Shown: positions 17,528 to 26,676 of the stretch, in pieces
How the letters are laid out: every line of letters begins with the position of its first letter
Numbering within the stretch: position 1 is the first letter of the stretch
DNA from: Actinomycetota bacterium
GTDB lineage: Bacteria; Actinomycetota; Actinomycetes; S36-B12; GCA-2699445
Assembly (NCBI GenBank): GCA_029978705.1
Contig: JAPOIY010000008.1
Span: 1-64,000, forward strand
DNA length: 64,000 nucleotides
Direction: 5' to 3'
The notes under the pieces: model-generated
What the model was told of the DNA's origin: nothing
Databases searched by the model: none
The model's input: only the letters and a program-made list of their open reading frames with translations
Translations under genes and position numbers: made by a program

Positions 17528-18307
17528 CCGACGGCGCTCGACGGACACCACCGCCGCGGCGTCGGGGTCGGCGAGATGGACCACCCAGCGGTCGGTTCCC
17601 ACTGCCTCGGTGCTCACCTCCCGCAGGGCGAAGACCCCCGGGCGCGCCAGCGCGCGTTGTGCCGCCACTCGCGCGGCCTGTACGACCGGGGCATCGGTGC
17701 TGCAGCCCCGCAGCAGCGGCAGGAAGAGGCGGCCAGTGTCACTGGCGGTCACGATTCCGGCGGTGTCGAGGGCGTCGACGTAGCCGTAGGTGGCGCCGGT
17801 GGGGAGCACGACCACGTTCGCGGCAAACCGGTCGCCGCCCAGGTGCGAGCACTCCCAGGTCCGCTCCGGGGCCAGCCGGTGCAGTTCGCCCGCCACCGGA
17901 CGCCCCGCGATGGCGCAGCAGCGGTCGTGCCGGCCGTGCGTGCAGACGAGGAAGAGCGGATCCGTCAGCGGGTCCTCCGCCGTCCAGGCCGCCGCGGCGA
18001 TCTCGGCCAGGTCCCGGTACGGCCGCCACGACACCATGCCACTGGCTGCGTCCACGAACGCGAACCGGCGGTCCGTGGGCTGTCTGCCGTGCCGGCGGAT
18101 GAACAGCGGCCGGGTGCCCTGGGAACGGGCGCGGGCCACGATGGCCTGCCCGGCCTCCGGGCCCAGGGGGCTGTCCTCGAAAGCGCGGCGGGGCCACGGC
18201 CCGGGGGCGGCCACCAACAGCCACGAGCGGGCGGGGGCGGCCGTGCCCACGAGGGAGTCCTGGCGCTGGCGGGCGAGCGCGCCGCAACGCCCAGGGTCAC
18301 CCGGCAA
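17444..18307 (-). CDS. Sucrase/ferredoxin-like (thioredoxin-like Fe-S) protein
   Basis: This 287-residue protein belongs to the Suc_Fer-like family. Visible features are an N-terminal CGALARQRQDSLVGTAAPA segment followed by WLLVAAPGPWP, then CTHGRHDRCCAIAGRP and ECSHLGGDRFAANVV, which are the cysteine/histidine motifs of its thioredoxin-like [2Fe-2S] fold. Function is unknown; an electron carrier role is likely. The start is taken as TTG at 18307, overlapping the end of the upstream oxygenase gene by 11 nt, because conserved family residues begin immediately. A GTG at 18250 would remove the first conserved cysteine. Confidence 0.82.
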   Translation of the reverse strand: MPGDPGRCGALARQRQDSLVGTAAPARSWLLVAAPGPWPRRAFEDSPLGPEAGQAIVARARSQGTRPLFIRRHGRQPTDRRFAFVDAASGMVSWRPYRDLAEIAAAAWTAEDPLTDPLFLVCTHGRHDRCCAIAGRPVAGELHRLAPERTWECSHLGGDRFAANVVVLPTGATYGYVDALDTAGIVTASDTGRLFLPLLRGCSTDAPVVQAARVAAQRALARPGVFALREVSTEAVGTDRWVVHLADPDAAAVVSVERRRLPDARATCAARGPVSMYDWHVLDIAVR

Positions 18308-19508
18308 CGGGGATCACGATCGTCTCGCGGAGAGCCCGACGCACGAGGTCACCGGCCTGGACCGGGGTGAGTCCGCGGAGGTCGGCGGGGGCGACCGGGT
18401 CACCCGACAGAAGGGTCTCCAGAGCCGGCCGCCACGACGCGGGTACCTCCAGGCGCCGGCCGCCCGCGACGGCCCCGAACCGGTCGCCGTGAGCGGCGAA
18501 GGAGGCAACCAGCCCGGGGCGCAACCGTACCTGGGTGTCCGCCGCCACCTCGGCGGCCGCCGCCAACTGAGCAAGCGGGGGGACGGGCGCGGCCGGTGCG
18601 TCCCTCTGGAAGCGCTCCGCCAAGTCGGCGGTCACGTCCTGCACGTCGATCTCGGCCAGGGCAGCGAGCGCCTCCTTGCGCAGCAGGTCGACGACCTGCG
18701 CGACGTCCGGCCGACCCATCGGGAGGCTGCGGCGCAGTTCCGGACTACCGCGGGTCAGGGCGCTCTCCAGCAGGCTGCGCAGCGCGTCGGCACCCGTCAC
18801 GGGGTGCACCCCCACCGTGAGGTGGATCGAGGTCTCCCCGCCCGAGACGGCGGAGTGGATCCAGCCGCGCGGGAGGTACAGCGAGTCGCCGGGCCGTAGT
18901 TCCGGGTCCAGCCAGGGATCCCTCCCCGCCTCCGCGGCCACCTCGTTCGCCCATTGCTCCCACGGCTGGCTGGGGAGCGGGTCGGTCACGACGGGGCGGT
19001 GGATCGTCCAGTGCTTCGTACCCGCGATCTGCAGCACGAAGACGTCGTGTGTGTCGAAGTGGCTGGCGAAGCCCTGCGTCCCGGCAGGGGTGATGTAGGC
19101 GTTCACCTGCACCGGGTGGCCCAACTCGTCCGTCAGGGCCCGGGCGAAGCGGCCCAGCGCCGGCCACATCCGGTGCAGTCCCTGCAGGACGAGAGTGGCG
19201 CCATCGGCCAGATGCGTCAGGATCGCGGCGGCATCGGCCTGGTCCGCCACCCGCGCGCCGACTCCGCCCGCACCCGTGAAAGTTGCCGCCGGGAGTACCC
19301 GCCCGTTGGTCGCGAGCCGGAGGAAGGGGGTGCGCAGGCCCCGCTCCGCCACCAGTTCGTCGACGGCCGCTGCGTCGAAGAGGTCGGTGAACCCCACCGT
19401 GTGCGACAGCAGGGGAGCCCGCCCCCAGTGGTCGCTGGCGAACTGCCCCGGAGTGAGGTCGATACATCGCTCCAGCGCGGTGCCAGGCTCAGGCGTCGGC
19501 TCCGCCAT
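18297..19508 (-). CDS. JmjC/cupin-like 2-oxoglutarate oxygenase (ribosomal oxygenase type)
   Basis: The JmjC domain begins with TPGQFASDHWGRAPLL. Iron ligands are His150 and Asp152 in SHFDTHDVFVLQ and distal His218 in PRGWIHSAVS, with TKHW and LRPGDSLYLPRG as expected of the YcfD/NO66-like cupin_4 family, which hydroxylates ribosomal proteins. A C-terminal helical and winged domain follows. The start is uncertain. The frame is open to 19682 through a 12-nt repeat that supplies an ATG in almost every unit; the ATG at 19508 is the last one before the domain and gives 403 residues. The strong ribosome site upstream belongs to a different frame (see 19489-19734), so coupling or frameshifting is possible. 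Confidence 0.82.
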   Translation of the reverse strand: MAEPTPEPGTALERCIDLTPGQFASDHWGRAPLLSHTVGFTDLFDAAAVDELVAERGLRTPFLRLATNGRVLPAATFTGAGGVGARVADQADAAAILTHLADGATLVLQGLHRMWPALGRFARALTDELGHPVQVNAYITPAGTQGFASHFDTHDVFVLQIAGTKHWTIHRPVVTDPLPSQPWEQWANEVAAEAGRDPWLDPELRPGDSLYLPRGWIHSAVSGGETSIHLTVGVHPVTGADALRSLLESALTRGSPELRRSLPMGRPDVAQVVDLLRKEALAALAEIDVQDVTADLAERFQRDAPAAPVPPLAQLAAAAEVAADTQVRLRPGLVASFAAHGDRFGAVAGGRRLEVPASWRPALETLLSGDPVAPADLRGLTPVQAGDLVRRALRETIVIPVAG

Positions 19509-19734
19509 CGGCTCCGCCATCGGCTCCGCCATCGGCTCCGCCATCGGCTCCGCCATCGGCGCCGCCGTCTGCGCCGCCGTCGGCTCCGCCATCGGCTCCG
19601 CCGTCTGCGCCGCCGTCTGCGCCGCCGTCTGCTCCGCCATCGGCTCCGCCGTCCGCGCCGCCGTCTGCTCCGCCATCGGCACCGCCGTCCGCGCCGCCGA
19701 CAGGACCGCCCGTGATGTCGTCTTCGTCCGCCAT
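19489..19734 (-). CDS. Gly-Ala-Asp repeat leader ORF overlapping the JmjC gene
   Basis: An 81-codon frame opens with ATG at 19734 behind a near-perfect ribosome site (GGAGGTGA, 4 nt spacing). It encodes MADEDDITGGPV followed by about 16 copies of GADG and stops at a TGA at 19489-19491. This is one frame away from the JmjC gene, whose candidate starts lie within the repeat. It is either a short acidic peptide translationally coupled to the oxygenase, the true N-terminus joined by frameshifting, or evidence of an indel in this repeat. I cannot tell which. Confidence 0.5.
   Translation of the reverse strand: MADEDDITGGPVGGADGGADGGADGGADGGADGGADGGADGGADGGADGGADGGADGGADGGADGGADGGADGGADGGADA
19491..19695 (-). 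repeat. 12-nt tandem repeat (GCCGATGGCGGA type)
   Basis: About 16 imperfect tandem copies of a 12-nt unit, variants of GGAGCCGATGGC, with third-position changes such as GGCGCAGACGGC. The unit is a multiple of three, so copy-number change alone would not shift frame. Six units at the 3' end are nearly identical, which suggests recent expansion. Confidence 0.85.
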
Positions 19735-19797
19735 CAGTCACCTCCGTGTTGGACGCAGCCTATTGAGCCCAGACCCCTTCGGCCACCGGGCGAGCGG

Positions 19798-21321
19798 TCA
19801 GTGTCCGCCCATCTCGTCCACCAGTTCTCCCTTTCCCGGCAGCATCCACCAGGTGGCGAACGCGCCGACCACCAGGACGGCGGCCCCCGCCAAGGTGGTG
19901 ACGGACAGTGCGTGGGTGAAGGCCTCCCGCACCGTGGCGGCCACCTGCTCGGCCAGAGCCGGAGGGAGCGCGGTGAGGCTCTCGAAGGCCTCCCCGGGAG
20001 ACTCCGCCGCGGACTCGGCCACGTCGTGCGGCACCTGACCCGGCAACGCCAGAGTCCCCTGATAGACCGCGGTCAGCACACTGCCGAGCAACGCGATCCC
20101 CAGGGCGGTGCCCAACTCGTAGCCGGTCTCCGACACCGCCGACGCCGCCCCCGCCCGGTCCCGAGGTGCGACCGCCAGCACGGTGTCGGAGGCGATCGTG
20201 AGAGCTACGCCGTCCCCCGCTCCGATGAGGACGAGGGGAAGGAAGAAGAGCGCGAAGCTGGGGGTGTCGAGCAGCAGAGCCACGGCAGCCATCCCCGCGC
20301 CGATCGCCAGCAGCCCGGTGGCGGTCACCGGTCCTCTGCCGAACCGGCGCATCACCTTGCCCGCTCCCAGGGCCGCCAGCAGGGCGGCCAGGGTCGCCGG
20401 CAACTCGAACAAGCCGGCGGCCAGGGGCTCCAATTGCAGGACGAACTGCAGGTACTGGGAGAAGAAGAACAGAGCGCCCGCCAGGCCGAAGACCGACAGC
20501 ATCATGCCGAGGACAGCACCGGAGAAGGACCAGCTCGCGAACAACCGCACGTCCACCAGGGGATGCTCGAGGTGCCGTTGCCGCTGCACGAACCACACGA
20601 GAGCGACGGTCCCCACGATCCCGGTGATCACGAAGGTGGGCTCGATCCCGTGGACCGCGGACTCCTTGACGAAGTAGACGACGCCGAGGATGCCAATCAT
20701 GGACAGGGCGACGGAGAGGATGTCCAACGGTCCCGGGTTGGGGTCCCACGACTCCCGCAGGGTGGGCAGACCGATGATCAGGACCAGTGCCATGATCGGC
20801 ACGTTGACCAGGAAGACGGAACCCCACCAGTAGTGCTGCAGGAGCAGGCCGCCGAACAACGGACCCGCCGCGGCGCCCGCGGCACCCATCGCGCTCCAGA
20901 CACCGATCGCGAAACTTCGCTCCTTCTCGTCCAGGAACGTCGAGCGCATGAGGGCGAGCGTCGACGGCATCAGTGTCGCGCCGGCCACCCCCAGCAGTGC
21001 CCGCATGAGGATGAGCATCTCGGCGCTCTGGGAGTAGGCGGCGCCGATGGAGAGCAGGGCGAACGCGGTTCCACCCACCAGGAGCATGAGTTTGCGTCCC
21101 CAGCGGTCGCCGAGATTCCCCATGGTGATGAGCAGGCCCGCCAGCACGAACGAATAGATATCGCCGATCCACAGGACCTGCGTCGCCGTGGGCTGCAGGT
21201 CGCGCACGATGCTGGGGGTGGCCAGGCTGAGGACCGTTCCGTCCACCGCCACCAGGAAGATCGCCAGGCTCATGGCGACCAAAGCCCACCAGCGCTTGGG
21301 GTCACGACGCGTGGTCGTCAC
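19798..21321 (-). CDS. MFS drug exporter, DHA2 family (14 TM, EmrB/QacA-like)
   Basis: This 507-residue protein has about 14 hydrophobic helices. TM1 carries FLVAVDGTVLSLATPSI, the loop motif A is GNLGDRWGRKLML, and motif C-like Gly/Pro-rich helix sequence GAAGAAAGPLFGGLLLQH follows, all features of the DHA2 drug:H+ antiporter family. The GTG start at 21321 has a GGGAGGCGCC site; an ATG 20 codons earlier lacks both a ribosome site and conserved sequence. The likely role is efflux of lipophilic or cationic compounds. No dedicated regulator lies next to it. Confidence 0.88.
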   Translation of the reverse strand: MTTTRRDPKRWWALVAMSLAIFLVAVDGTVLSLATPSIVRDLQPTATQVLWIGDIYSFVLAGLLITMGNLGDRWGRKLMLLVGGTAFALLSIGAAYSQSAEMLILMRALLGVAGATLMPSTLALMRSTFLDEKERSFAIGVWSAMGAAGAAAGPLFGGLLLQHYWWGSVFLVNVPIMALVLIIGLPTLRESWDPNPGPLDILSVALSMIGILGVVYFVKESAVHGIEPTFVITGIVGTVALVWFVQRQRHLEHPLVDVRLFASWSFSGAVLGMMLSVFGLAGALFFFSQYLQFVLQLEPLAAGLFELPATLAALLAALGAGKVMRRFGRGPVTATGLLAIGAGMAAVALLLDTPSFALFFLPLVLIGAGDGVALTIASDTVLAVAPRDRAGAASAVSETGYELGTALGIALLGSVLTAVYQGTLALPGQVPHDVAESAAESPGEAFESLTALPPALAEQVAATVREAFTHALSVTTLAGAAVLVVGAFATWWMLPGKGELVDEMGGH

Positions 21322-21388
21322 GGCGCCTCCCTCGACTGGTCCCGCGGGGGGATCGTTCCAGTCGGGGCCGACGGGAGGCAATCGGGCG

Positions 21389-21823
21389 TCAGGCGCGGGT
21401 CAGCAGGAGTACGGGGATGGTGCGGTCGGTCTTCTCCGCGTACTCGGCGTACTGGGGGAAGGCCTGTACGCAGCGCGCCCACCATTCCTCCCGCTCGGGG
21501 CCGGACAGTTCCACGACGTCGTAGTCGTACCGGTCGGGGCCGTCCTGCAACTCCACCATCGGGTGGGCGATCAGGTTGTGGTACCAGCCGGGATGGTCGG
21601 GCGCCCCTGCCTTGGAGGCCACCACCGCGTACTGGCCGTCGTGCTCGACGCGCATGACCGGCGCCTTGCGGATCTTCCCCGACTTGGCCCCGCGGGACGT
21701 GAGGATGACCACGGGGAGGTCCATGATCGTGCCCCCTTCTCGTCCGCCGGTCCGTTCGTAGTCCGCAACCTGCTGGCGCACGAAGTCGGTGGGGCTGGGT
21801 TCGTACTCACCGGTGAGAGGCAT
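21389..21823 (-). CDS. Deazaflavin (F420)-dependent nitroreductase, Ddn family
   Basis: This 144-residue protein has the family landmarks LPVVILTSRGAKSGKIRKAPVM, YAVVASKAGAPDHPGWYHNL and IPVLLLTRA, which line the F420 pocket of the split beta-barrel fold. Such enzymes reduce quinones, nitroimidazoles or other oxidants with F420H2. Its presence implies that the host makes coenzyme F420, which fits an actinobacterium. It starts at ATG 21823 and lies 67 nt upstream of the MFS gene on the same strand. Confidence 0.9.
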   Translation of the reverse strand: MPLTGEYEPSPTDFVRQQVADYERTGGREGGTIMDLPVVILTSRGAKSGKIRKAPVMRVEHDGQYAVVASKAGAPDHPGWYHNLIAHPMVELQDGPDRYDYDVVELSGPEREEWWARCVQAFPQYAEYAEKTDRTIPVLLLTRA

Positions 21824-21826
21824 GCC

Positions 21827-23575
21827 TCATCCCCTTCCGTTGATCAGGGACGTCGGCCAGCGGTGGACCGGGACGCCGGTCACCTGCTGCGCCGTGCCGC
21901 CGAGAGCGACCGCGTACGCCTCTTGGCCGAGATCGTTGGGGTGCAGGGCACCGGCCGGGTTGGCGGGGTTCTGCAGCACCTGCGCCTGCGCGAGTCCGTA
22001 CTCCCACGCCTGGTCTCCGGCGCACAGGCCGTGGCCGCGGGATCGCATGAACACCTGCCGTTGCGGGGTCCATCCGTACCGCTGCGCGTTGGCCGTGATC
22101 AGCGTCGCCAGCCCGTCGGCGTCAGGGTCGATCGTGGCCGGATCCGGAGCGGGCAGTGGCGGGGAGTAGGTGCTGGGCAGCGTGTAGGGCTGGCCCTTCA
22201 CCCCGATGTAGAGGCCCTCGTAGGCCCAGGAGTTGTCGATCTGGTTCATGGGTGATTCCGGGACCGGCGTGTTGCTGCAGGGGACGACGGCGCCACTGCC
22301 ATCCGTGCCGGACGTGACGTCGGGGTAGACGGCGTGGATCAGACCCCGGGGTTTCCGCAGGTTGACCGGTCGGGCGGGGGTGTACGACGTTGCGATCTCA
22401 CCCCCCACCACCTTGGTGGTGCGGCACGTGCCGGCCCCGGAACCGAAACAGGGAGCCATCTGCCGGTACCGGTGGGGGACCGCTGTGAGGTTGTCCTGGA
22501 CCACCTCGTACAGCGGCCGCGCATTGGGCACTGTGTCCCAGTAGAACGGGACCTCGTTGTAGCAGTTGGGGTCGGCCAGGTCCTCGAGCGCGCAGGCGAT
22601 ACCGATGTCGGTGAGGCCGGCGTCATTGCCGCCGATACTCAGCAGGACGCTGTCCACGGGGGCGCCCCGGGTGATGGCCCGCACCTGGTCGATCTGGGGC
22701 TGCTCGTAGCCCGGCAGTTGCTCGCCGTTGACGAGCAACCGACGTTTCGGATAGCGGATCCCGCCGGTAGGGATCTCCGCGGTGGTGGGCGGGGAGGTCG
22801 AGGTGATGGTGCGGATGTAGCCCTTGTCGACCTCGCCGCCCGCGCACGCCACGTCCACCAGGGTCACGTTGGAGCGGGGGTCGGCGGACTCCACGGCCTG
22901 GGCGGCCCGGACGAAACCGCTCCATCGGCTGCGGTTGCACGAGGGGTAGTCCCAGTCGATCTGCCTCCCGCCCGCGGCGCTGGGTTCGGTGAAGGGGGGG
23001 AACCCCTCGCCGGAGCCGTACGAGTCACCCAGGATGGCCATCAGCACGTTCTTGACGGTGATGTGGCTGGCGGCGGTCCGGCTGGCGCCGGTGCCGTCGG
23101 AGACGGTCAGCATGACGCGGTGGCGCCCCTCCGGCAGCCGCACCGTCAAGGTGCGTCGGCACGGGCCGGCGGCCCGGGTGGGCGCGCCACCGTCCGCGAT
23201 CGCCCAGCGGCAGTGCAGCGAGCCGCTGCCGGTGCTGGCCGAGGCGTCGAGCCGGACCGCGAACCGGCGGCTGCGCGGGAAGACGCCGTAGACGGCCGAG
23301 CCGGCGTTGCGGTACCGACGGAGTCCGCGCATGGGACGGTCGGGGATGCCGTCGGGGCCGGGCACGTACGAGCCGCCCTTCGCCCAGTCCGGATCGGAGC
23401 GGTCCTCGGTCGGGACGAAGGTGAGCCGGTCGACCATCAGCGTCGGCATGGACCAGTCCCAGCGCACCTGGATGGCCGCGGCAGGGGCCGCGGGCGCAGC
23501 CGAGGCGCTGCCAGCGCCCAGCGGGGCTGCTGCAAGGGCCGCGGCCAGGATCAGAACCGTTCGTTGGGTCGCCAT
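21827..23575 (-). CDS. Secreted SGNH/GDSL hydrolase
   Basis: The protein has 582 residues with a clear signal peptide (MATQRTVLILAAALAAAP..SASA). An Ig/PKD-like N-terminal region (about residues 40-175, with PEGRHRVMLTVSDG) precedes the SGNH domain. Catalytic landmarks are GDSYGSGEG with Ser185, SIGGNDAGLTDIG (Gly and Asn of the oxyanion hole) and a C-terminal LHPNDLGQEAYA with the probable catalytic Asp/His group. It probably cleaves esters of lipids or polysaccharides outside the cell. The ATG at 23575 has a GGAGGTTCAC site; the frame upstream is not coding. Confidence 0.88.
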   Translation of the reverse strand: MATQRTVLILAAALAAAPLGAGSASAAPAAPAAAIQVRWDWSMPTLMVDRLTFVPTEDRSDPDWAKGGSYVPGPDGIPDRPMRGLRRYRNAGSAVYGVFPRSRRFAVRLDASASTGSGSLHCRWAIADGGAPTRAAGPCRRTLTVRLPEGRHRVMLTVSDGTGASRTAASHITVKNVLMAILGDSYGSGEGFPPFTEPSAAGGRQIDWDYPSCNRSRWSGFVRAAQAVESADPRSNVTLVDVACAGGEVDKGYIRTITSTSPPTTAEIPTGGIRYPKRRLLVNGEQLPGYEQPQIDQVRAITRGAPVDSVLLSIGGNDAGLTDIGIACALEDLADPNCYNEVPFYWDTVPNARPLYEVVQDNLTAVPHRYRQMAPCFGSGAGTCRTTKVVGGEIATSYTPARPVNLRKPRGLIHAVYPDVTSGTDGSGAVVPCSNTPVPESPMNQIDNSWAYEGLYIGVKGQPYTLPSTYSPPLPAPDPATIDPDADGLATLITANAQRYGWTPQRQVFMRSRGHGLCAGDQAWEYGLAQAQVLQNPANPAGALHPNDLGQEAYAVALGGTAQQVTGVPVHRWPTSLINGRG

Positions 23576-23628
23576 GTGAACCTCCGGGTCCACGGTAGGA
23601 CCCGAATCCACCCGATGGGGGCCGAGTG

Positions 23629-26600
23629 TCATTCTCGCGGGGCGCCGCCGGGGAGGATGTCCGAGCCGCTGACCACCGTGGCGCTGTCCTCGGCAGCCGG
23701 CTGCTCACCCGCGGCCGCGGCGGCGTCCTCCGCCTCCCATTTGGCCTCCAGTTGCCGCCCTTCCAGGTCGAGGTTGGGCAGGATGCGGTCGAGCCAGTGC
23801 GGCAGTGCCCACGTCCAGCGGCCGAAGATGGTCAGGGCGGCTGGGGTCCAGGTCAGCACCAGCGTGGCCGCGAGGGCGACGGCGACGGTGAGTCCCACCC
23901 CGAACTGCTTGATCACCGAGTCGTCGTTGAGGACGAAACTGCCGAAGACGCTCATCATGATCAGGGCAGCGGTCACGACGACCCGGCCCGCGTTCATGAC
24001 ACCGTCCTTGACCGCCTGGCGGGGGTCGATGCCCGCGACGGCCTCGTTCTGGATCGTGCTGATCACGAAGACCTGGTAGTCCATCGACAGGCCGAACAGC
24101 GCGGCGAACATCATGAGGGGCACGTAGCTGACCACCGGCACGGAGCCCGACGACGTCTCCAGGCCGATCCAGTCAAGGCCCCAGCCCCACTGGAAGACGA
24201 CGGTGACCACGCCGAAGGAGGCTGCGGCCGCGACGGTGTTGGCGATGGCTGCCTGAAGCGGGACCAGCAGGGACCGGAAGGCGATCAACAGCAGCAGGGA
24301 ACTGAGCAGGACCACCGTCGCGATGACCAGTGCCAGCTTCTCGGTGATCAGGGTGGCCAGGTCGACGTTGGAGGCCGTACTGCCGCCGACGTAGACATCC
24401 TCCCCCGGCACTGTGGCGGGGGGGATGGTCTTGTCCCGCAGTTGCTGCACGAGGTCGGCGGTCTTGGGGTTCGCGGGCTGGGTCTTGGCGATCACGCTCA
24501 GGATGACGGCCGTGCCGGCCTTGTTGATGTCCGGCGGCACCACGGTGTCCACCTCGGAGGGTTTGGCCAGCGCATCCTGCATCTGCACGATGCGCGGGTC
24601 GGTGCCGCGGGCGTCGCCGCCGGCCTTGGTGAGTTCCTTCGTCAGTTCATTCTGCAGCTGCTTGGCCTGCTTCTCCTGCTTCTTGGCCTCGTTGGACTGC
24701 TGCTGCAGCTCGTTGCCCCACTCCTGCAGTGAGGCCGACTCCGCCTCCAACGCCGCCTGCTGCTGCTCCAACTCCGTGGCCTGGGCGGAAAGGGCCTCAC
24801 CTTCCTGCGCCAGAGCCTCACCCTGCTGCGCCAAGGCCTGAGCTTCCTTGGCGAGCGCCTGCGCCTGCTCGTCCAGTTTCTTCCCCTGCTCCTTCAAGGA
24901 CTGGAGCTTCTCGGTGTTGCGTTTCAGTTCCTTGCGGAGGGTGCGCCGCTCCTTCTTGCGCTTGTCCAGCCTCTTCTCCAACTCCGCCCGCACGAGGGGG
25001 TTACGGGCGTGGGAGATCCGCCGTTTGAGCACACGCTGGGCGATCCGGTTCCGGGCCAGGTCCCGGGCGATCCGGGCCTCGGTGAGCACGGCCTGCTCGA
25101 CCTCGGCGCCGAGTTTCTGCGCCTCCTCCTGGAGCCGGGCGCCCTCTGCCTTGAGCTGCGCCTCCTGCTGCTGCAGGTCCGCCGCCTCGGCCTCGAGACT
25201 GGCCTGTTCGGCCTGCAGGGAGTCGCCCTCGGCCTGTAACTCGTCGGCGGACGCCTCCAGGGCATCCTGCTGCTGCTCGAGTTCCGCCTGCTGCTGGGTG
25301 AGGCTCTGCTGTTCGGCGGTCAGCTGGTTCTGCAGGCTCGTGGCCTCGTTGTACTGGTTCTCGTACTTCTGGGACGGCTTGGCCTTCGGGTCGAGCGACA
25401 TGGCGACGACGAGCGGGCCGTTGTACCCCGGTCCGAACCCCTGGGAGACCAGGTCGAAGGCCTGCCGCTGCGACGTGCTCTTGGGGGATACGGCGTCGTC
25501 CTGCTGACCGAGCACCATCGACTGGACCGGGAGGACGAGGGGGATGAGCAACCCCATCGCCAGGACCGCCACGGTGTAGCGGTGGCCGGTGATGAGGGCA
25601 GCCCAGCGGCGCGCGATGGGGTGGGTCGTGGTGCGCCCCAGGAAGGGCACGCGCACCCGGGTCACCCACGAGCCGACGATCGCCAAGAGAGCCGGTAGGA
25701 AGGTGATGGCCGAGATGACGGCGAAGGCGACAGCGCCGGCGCACGCGTACCCGAGGCCGGCGATGAAGGGGATGCCGGCCACCTGCAGGGACAGCAGGGC
25801 GAGCACCACGGTGCTGCCGGCGAAGATGATCGCCCCGCCGGCAGTAGCCGTCGCGGCAACGGCGGCACGGTGCGGCTCGTACCCCTTCTCGGTGATGAAC
25901 CGGCGGTGGCGGTAGACCATGAAGAGCGCGTAGTCGATACCGACGCCGAGGCCGATCATGCGCGCCAGCGTGGTGCCGATGGTGGGGATCTCGAGGAAGA
26001 CGCCGAGGAACCAGATGCTGGCGATCCCCACGAGCAGACCGATGACCGCCGAGATCAACGGCAGGCCCATCGCGACCAGGCTGGCGAAGGAGATGGCCAG
26101 GATGAAGGCGGCCGCGAGCATGCCGAGCCGCTCACTGGGCCCGGTGTCCACCACGAAGAGGGTGTTGCCGATAGGCCCGCCGACGGCCGACTTGATGCCC
26201 TGCTTCTCCGGGTCGGTGACCGCCAGGTTGTAGTAGTCCTTGGCTTCTTTGACGGTCAGTTTGTTGTTGGGGGTCTTCAGCAGGATCGGCATCATCGCGT
26301 AGGTGCCGTCCTTGCTCACCAGGCCGGCCTGGGGCTGCTTGAACGGGTTGGTGACGCTCGACACCTCGGGCTGCGCCTTGATGGCTTTGTAGGCGTTGGT
26401 GATCGCCTGCTGATTGGGGCCCTTGTCGTTCAGTTTCCCGCTGGTCACGTGGTAGACGGCGGGACTGCTGCCGTTCTGCTGGGGTGGGAACTCCGCCGTG
26501 AGCAGGTCGGTGGCCTCCTGGCTGCCGGTACCGGGCAGCGCCACGTCGTTGGTGGTCGTCGGGTTGGCGTTCGTGGTGAAGGCCGTCAACCCGATAGCCA

Positions 26601-26676
26601 GAATCAACCAGACCACGACGACGGACCAGCGGAAACGGACACAGAAATGGCCGACGTGGCTCAGTGCCCGGCCCAT
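23629..26676 (-). CDS. MmpL-family RND transporter with long coiled-coil insertion
   Basis: This 1015-residue protein has two MMPL halves. The first is TM1 (VVVVWLILAIGLTAF), an extracytoplasmic loop, then TM2-6 with GLGVGIDYALFMVYRHRRF. The second is TM8-12 with FGLSMDYQVFVIS near residue 870. The GxxxDY motifs carry the proton-relay aspartates of RND pumps. Between TM7 and TM8, at about residues 440-685, lies a very long heptad-rich stretch (LQNQLTAEQQ, LEQQQDALEA, QALAKEAQAL) with a basic middle part, predicting a coiled-coil hairpin. MmpL4/5-type pumps have a comparable periplasmic hairpin. The cargo is probably a lipid or siderophore-like molecule. The start has a GGGAGCG site. Confidence 0.88.
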   Translation of the reverse strand: MGRALSHVGHFCVRFRWSVVVVWLILAIGLTAFTTNANPTTTNDVALPGTGSQEATDLLTAEFPPQQNGSSPAVYHVTSGKLNDKGPNQQAITNAYKAIKAQPEVSSVTNPFKQPQAGLVSKDGTYAMMPILLKTPNNKLTVKEAKDYYNLAVTDPEKQGIKSAVGGPIGNTLFVVDTGPSERLGMLAAAFILAISFASLVAMGLPLISAVIGLLVGIASIWFLGVFLEIPTIGTTLARMIGLGVGIDYALFMVYRHRRFITEKGYEPHRAAVAATATAGGAIIFAGSTVVLALLSLQVAGIPFIAGLGYACAGAVAFAVISAITFLPALLAIVGSWVTRVRVPFLGRTTTHPIARRWAALITGHRYTVAVLAMGLLIPLVLPVQSMVLGQQDDAVSPKSTSQRQAFDLVSQGFGPGYNGPLVVAMSLDPKAKPSQKYENQYNEATSLQNQLTAEQQSLTQQQAELEQQQDALEASADELQAEGDSLQAEQASLEAEAADLQQQEAQLKAEGARLQEEAQKLGAEVEQAVLTEARIARDLARNRIAQRVLKRRISHARNPLVRAELEKRLDKRKKERRTLRKELKRNTEKLQSLKEQGKKLDEQAQALAKEAQALAQQGEALAQEGEALSAQATELEQQQAALEAESASLQEWGNELQQQSNEAKKQEKQAKQLQNELTKELTKAGGDARGTDPRIVQMQDALAKPSEVDTVVPPDINKAGTAVILSVIAKTQPANPKTADLVQQLRDKTIPPATVPGEDVYVGGSTASNVDLATLITEKLALVIATVVLLSSLLLLIAFRSLLVPLQAAIANTVAAAASFGVVTVVFQWGWGLDWIGLETSSGSVPVVSYVPLMMFAALFGLSMDYQVFVISTIQNEAVAGIDPRQAVKDGVMNAGRVVVTAALIMMSVFGSFVLNDDSVIKQFGVGLTVAVALAATLVLTWTPAALTIFGRWTWALPHWLDRILPNLDLEGRQLEAKWEAEDAAAAAGEQPAAEDSATVVSGSDILPGGAPRE

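Noticed and set aside
19195-21657. 820-codon plus-strand frame across the JmjC and MFS genes
   Set aside because: It mirrors the codon bias of two well-supported minus-strand genes, and the repeat stretch merely continues through it.
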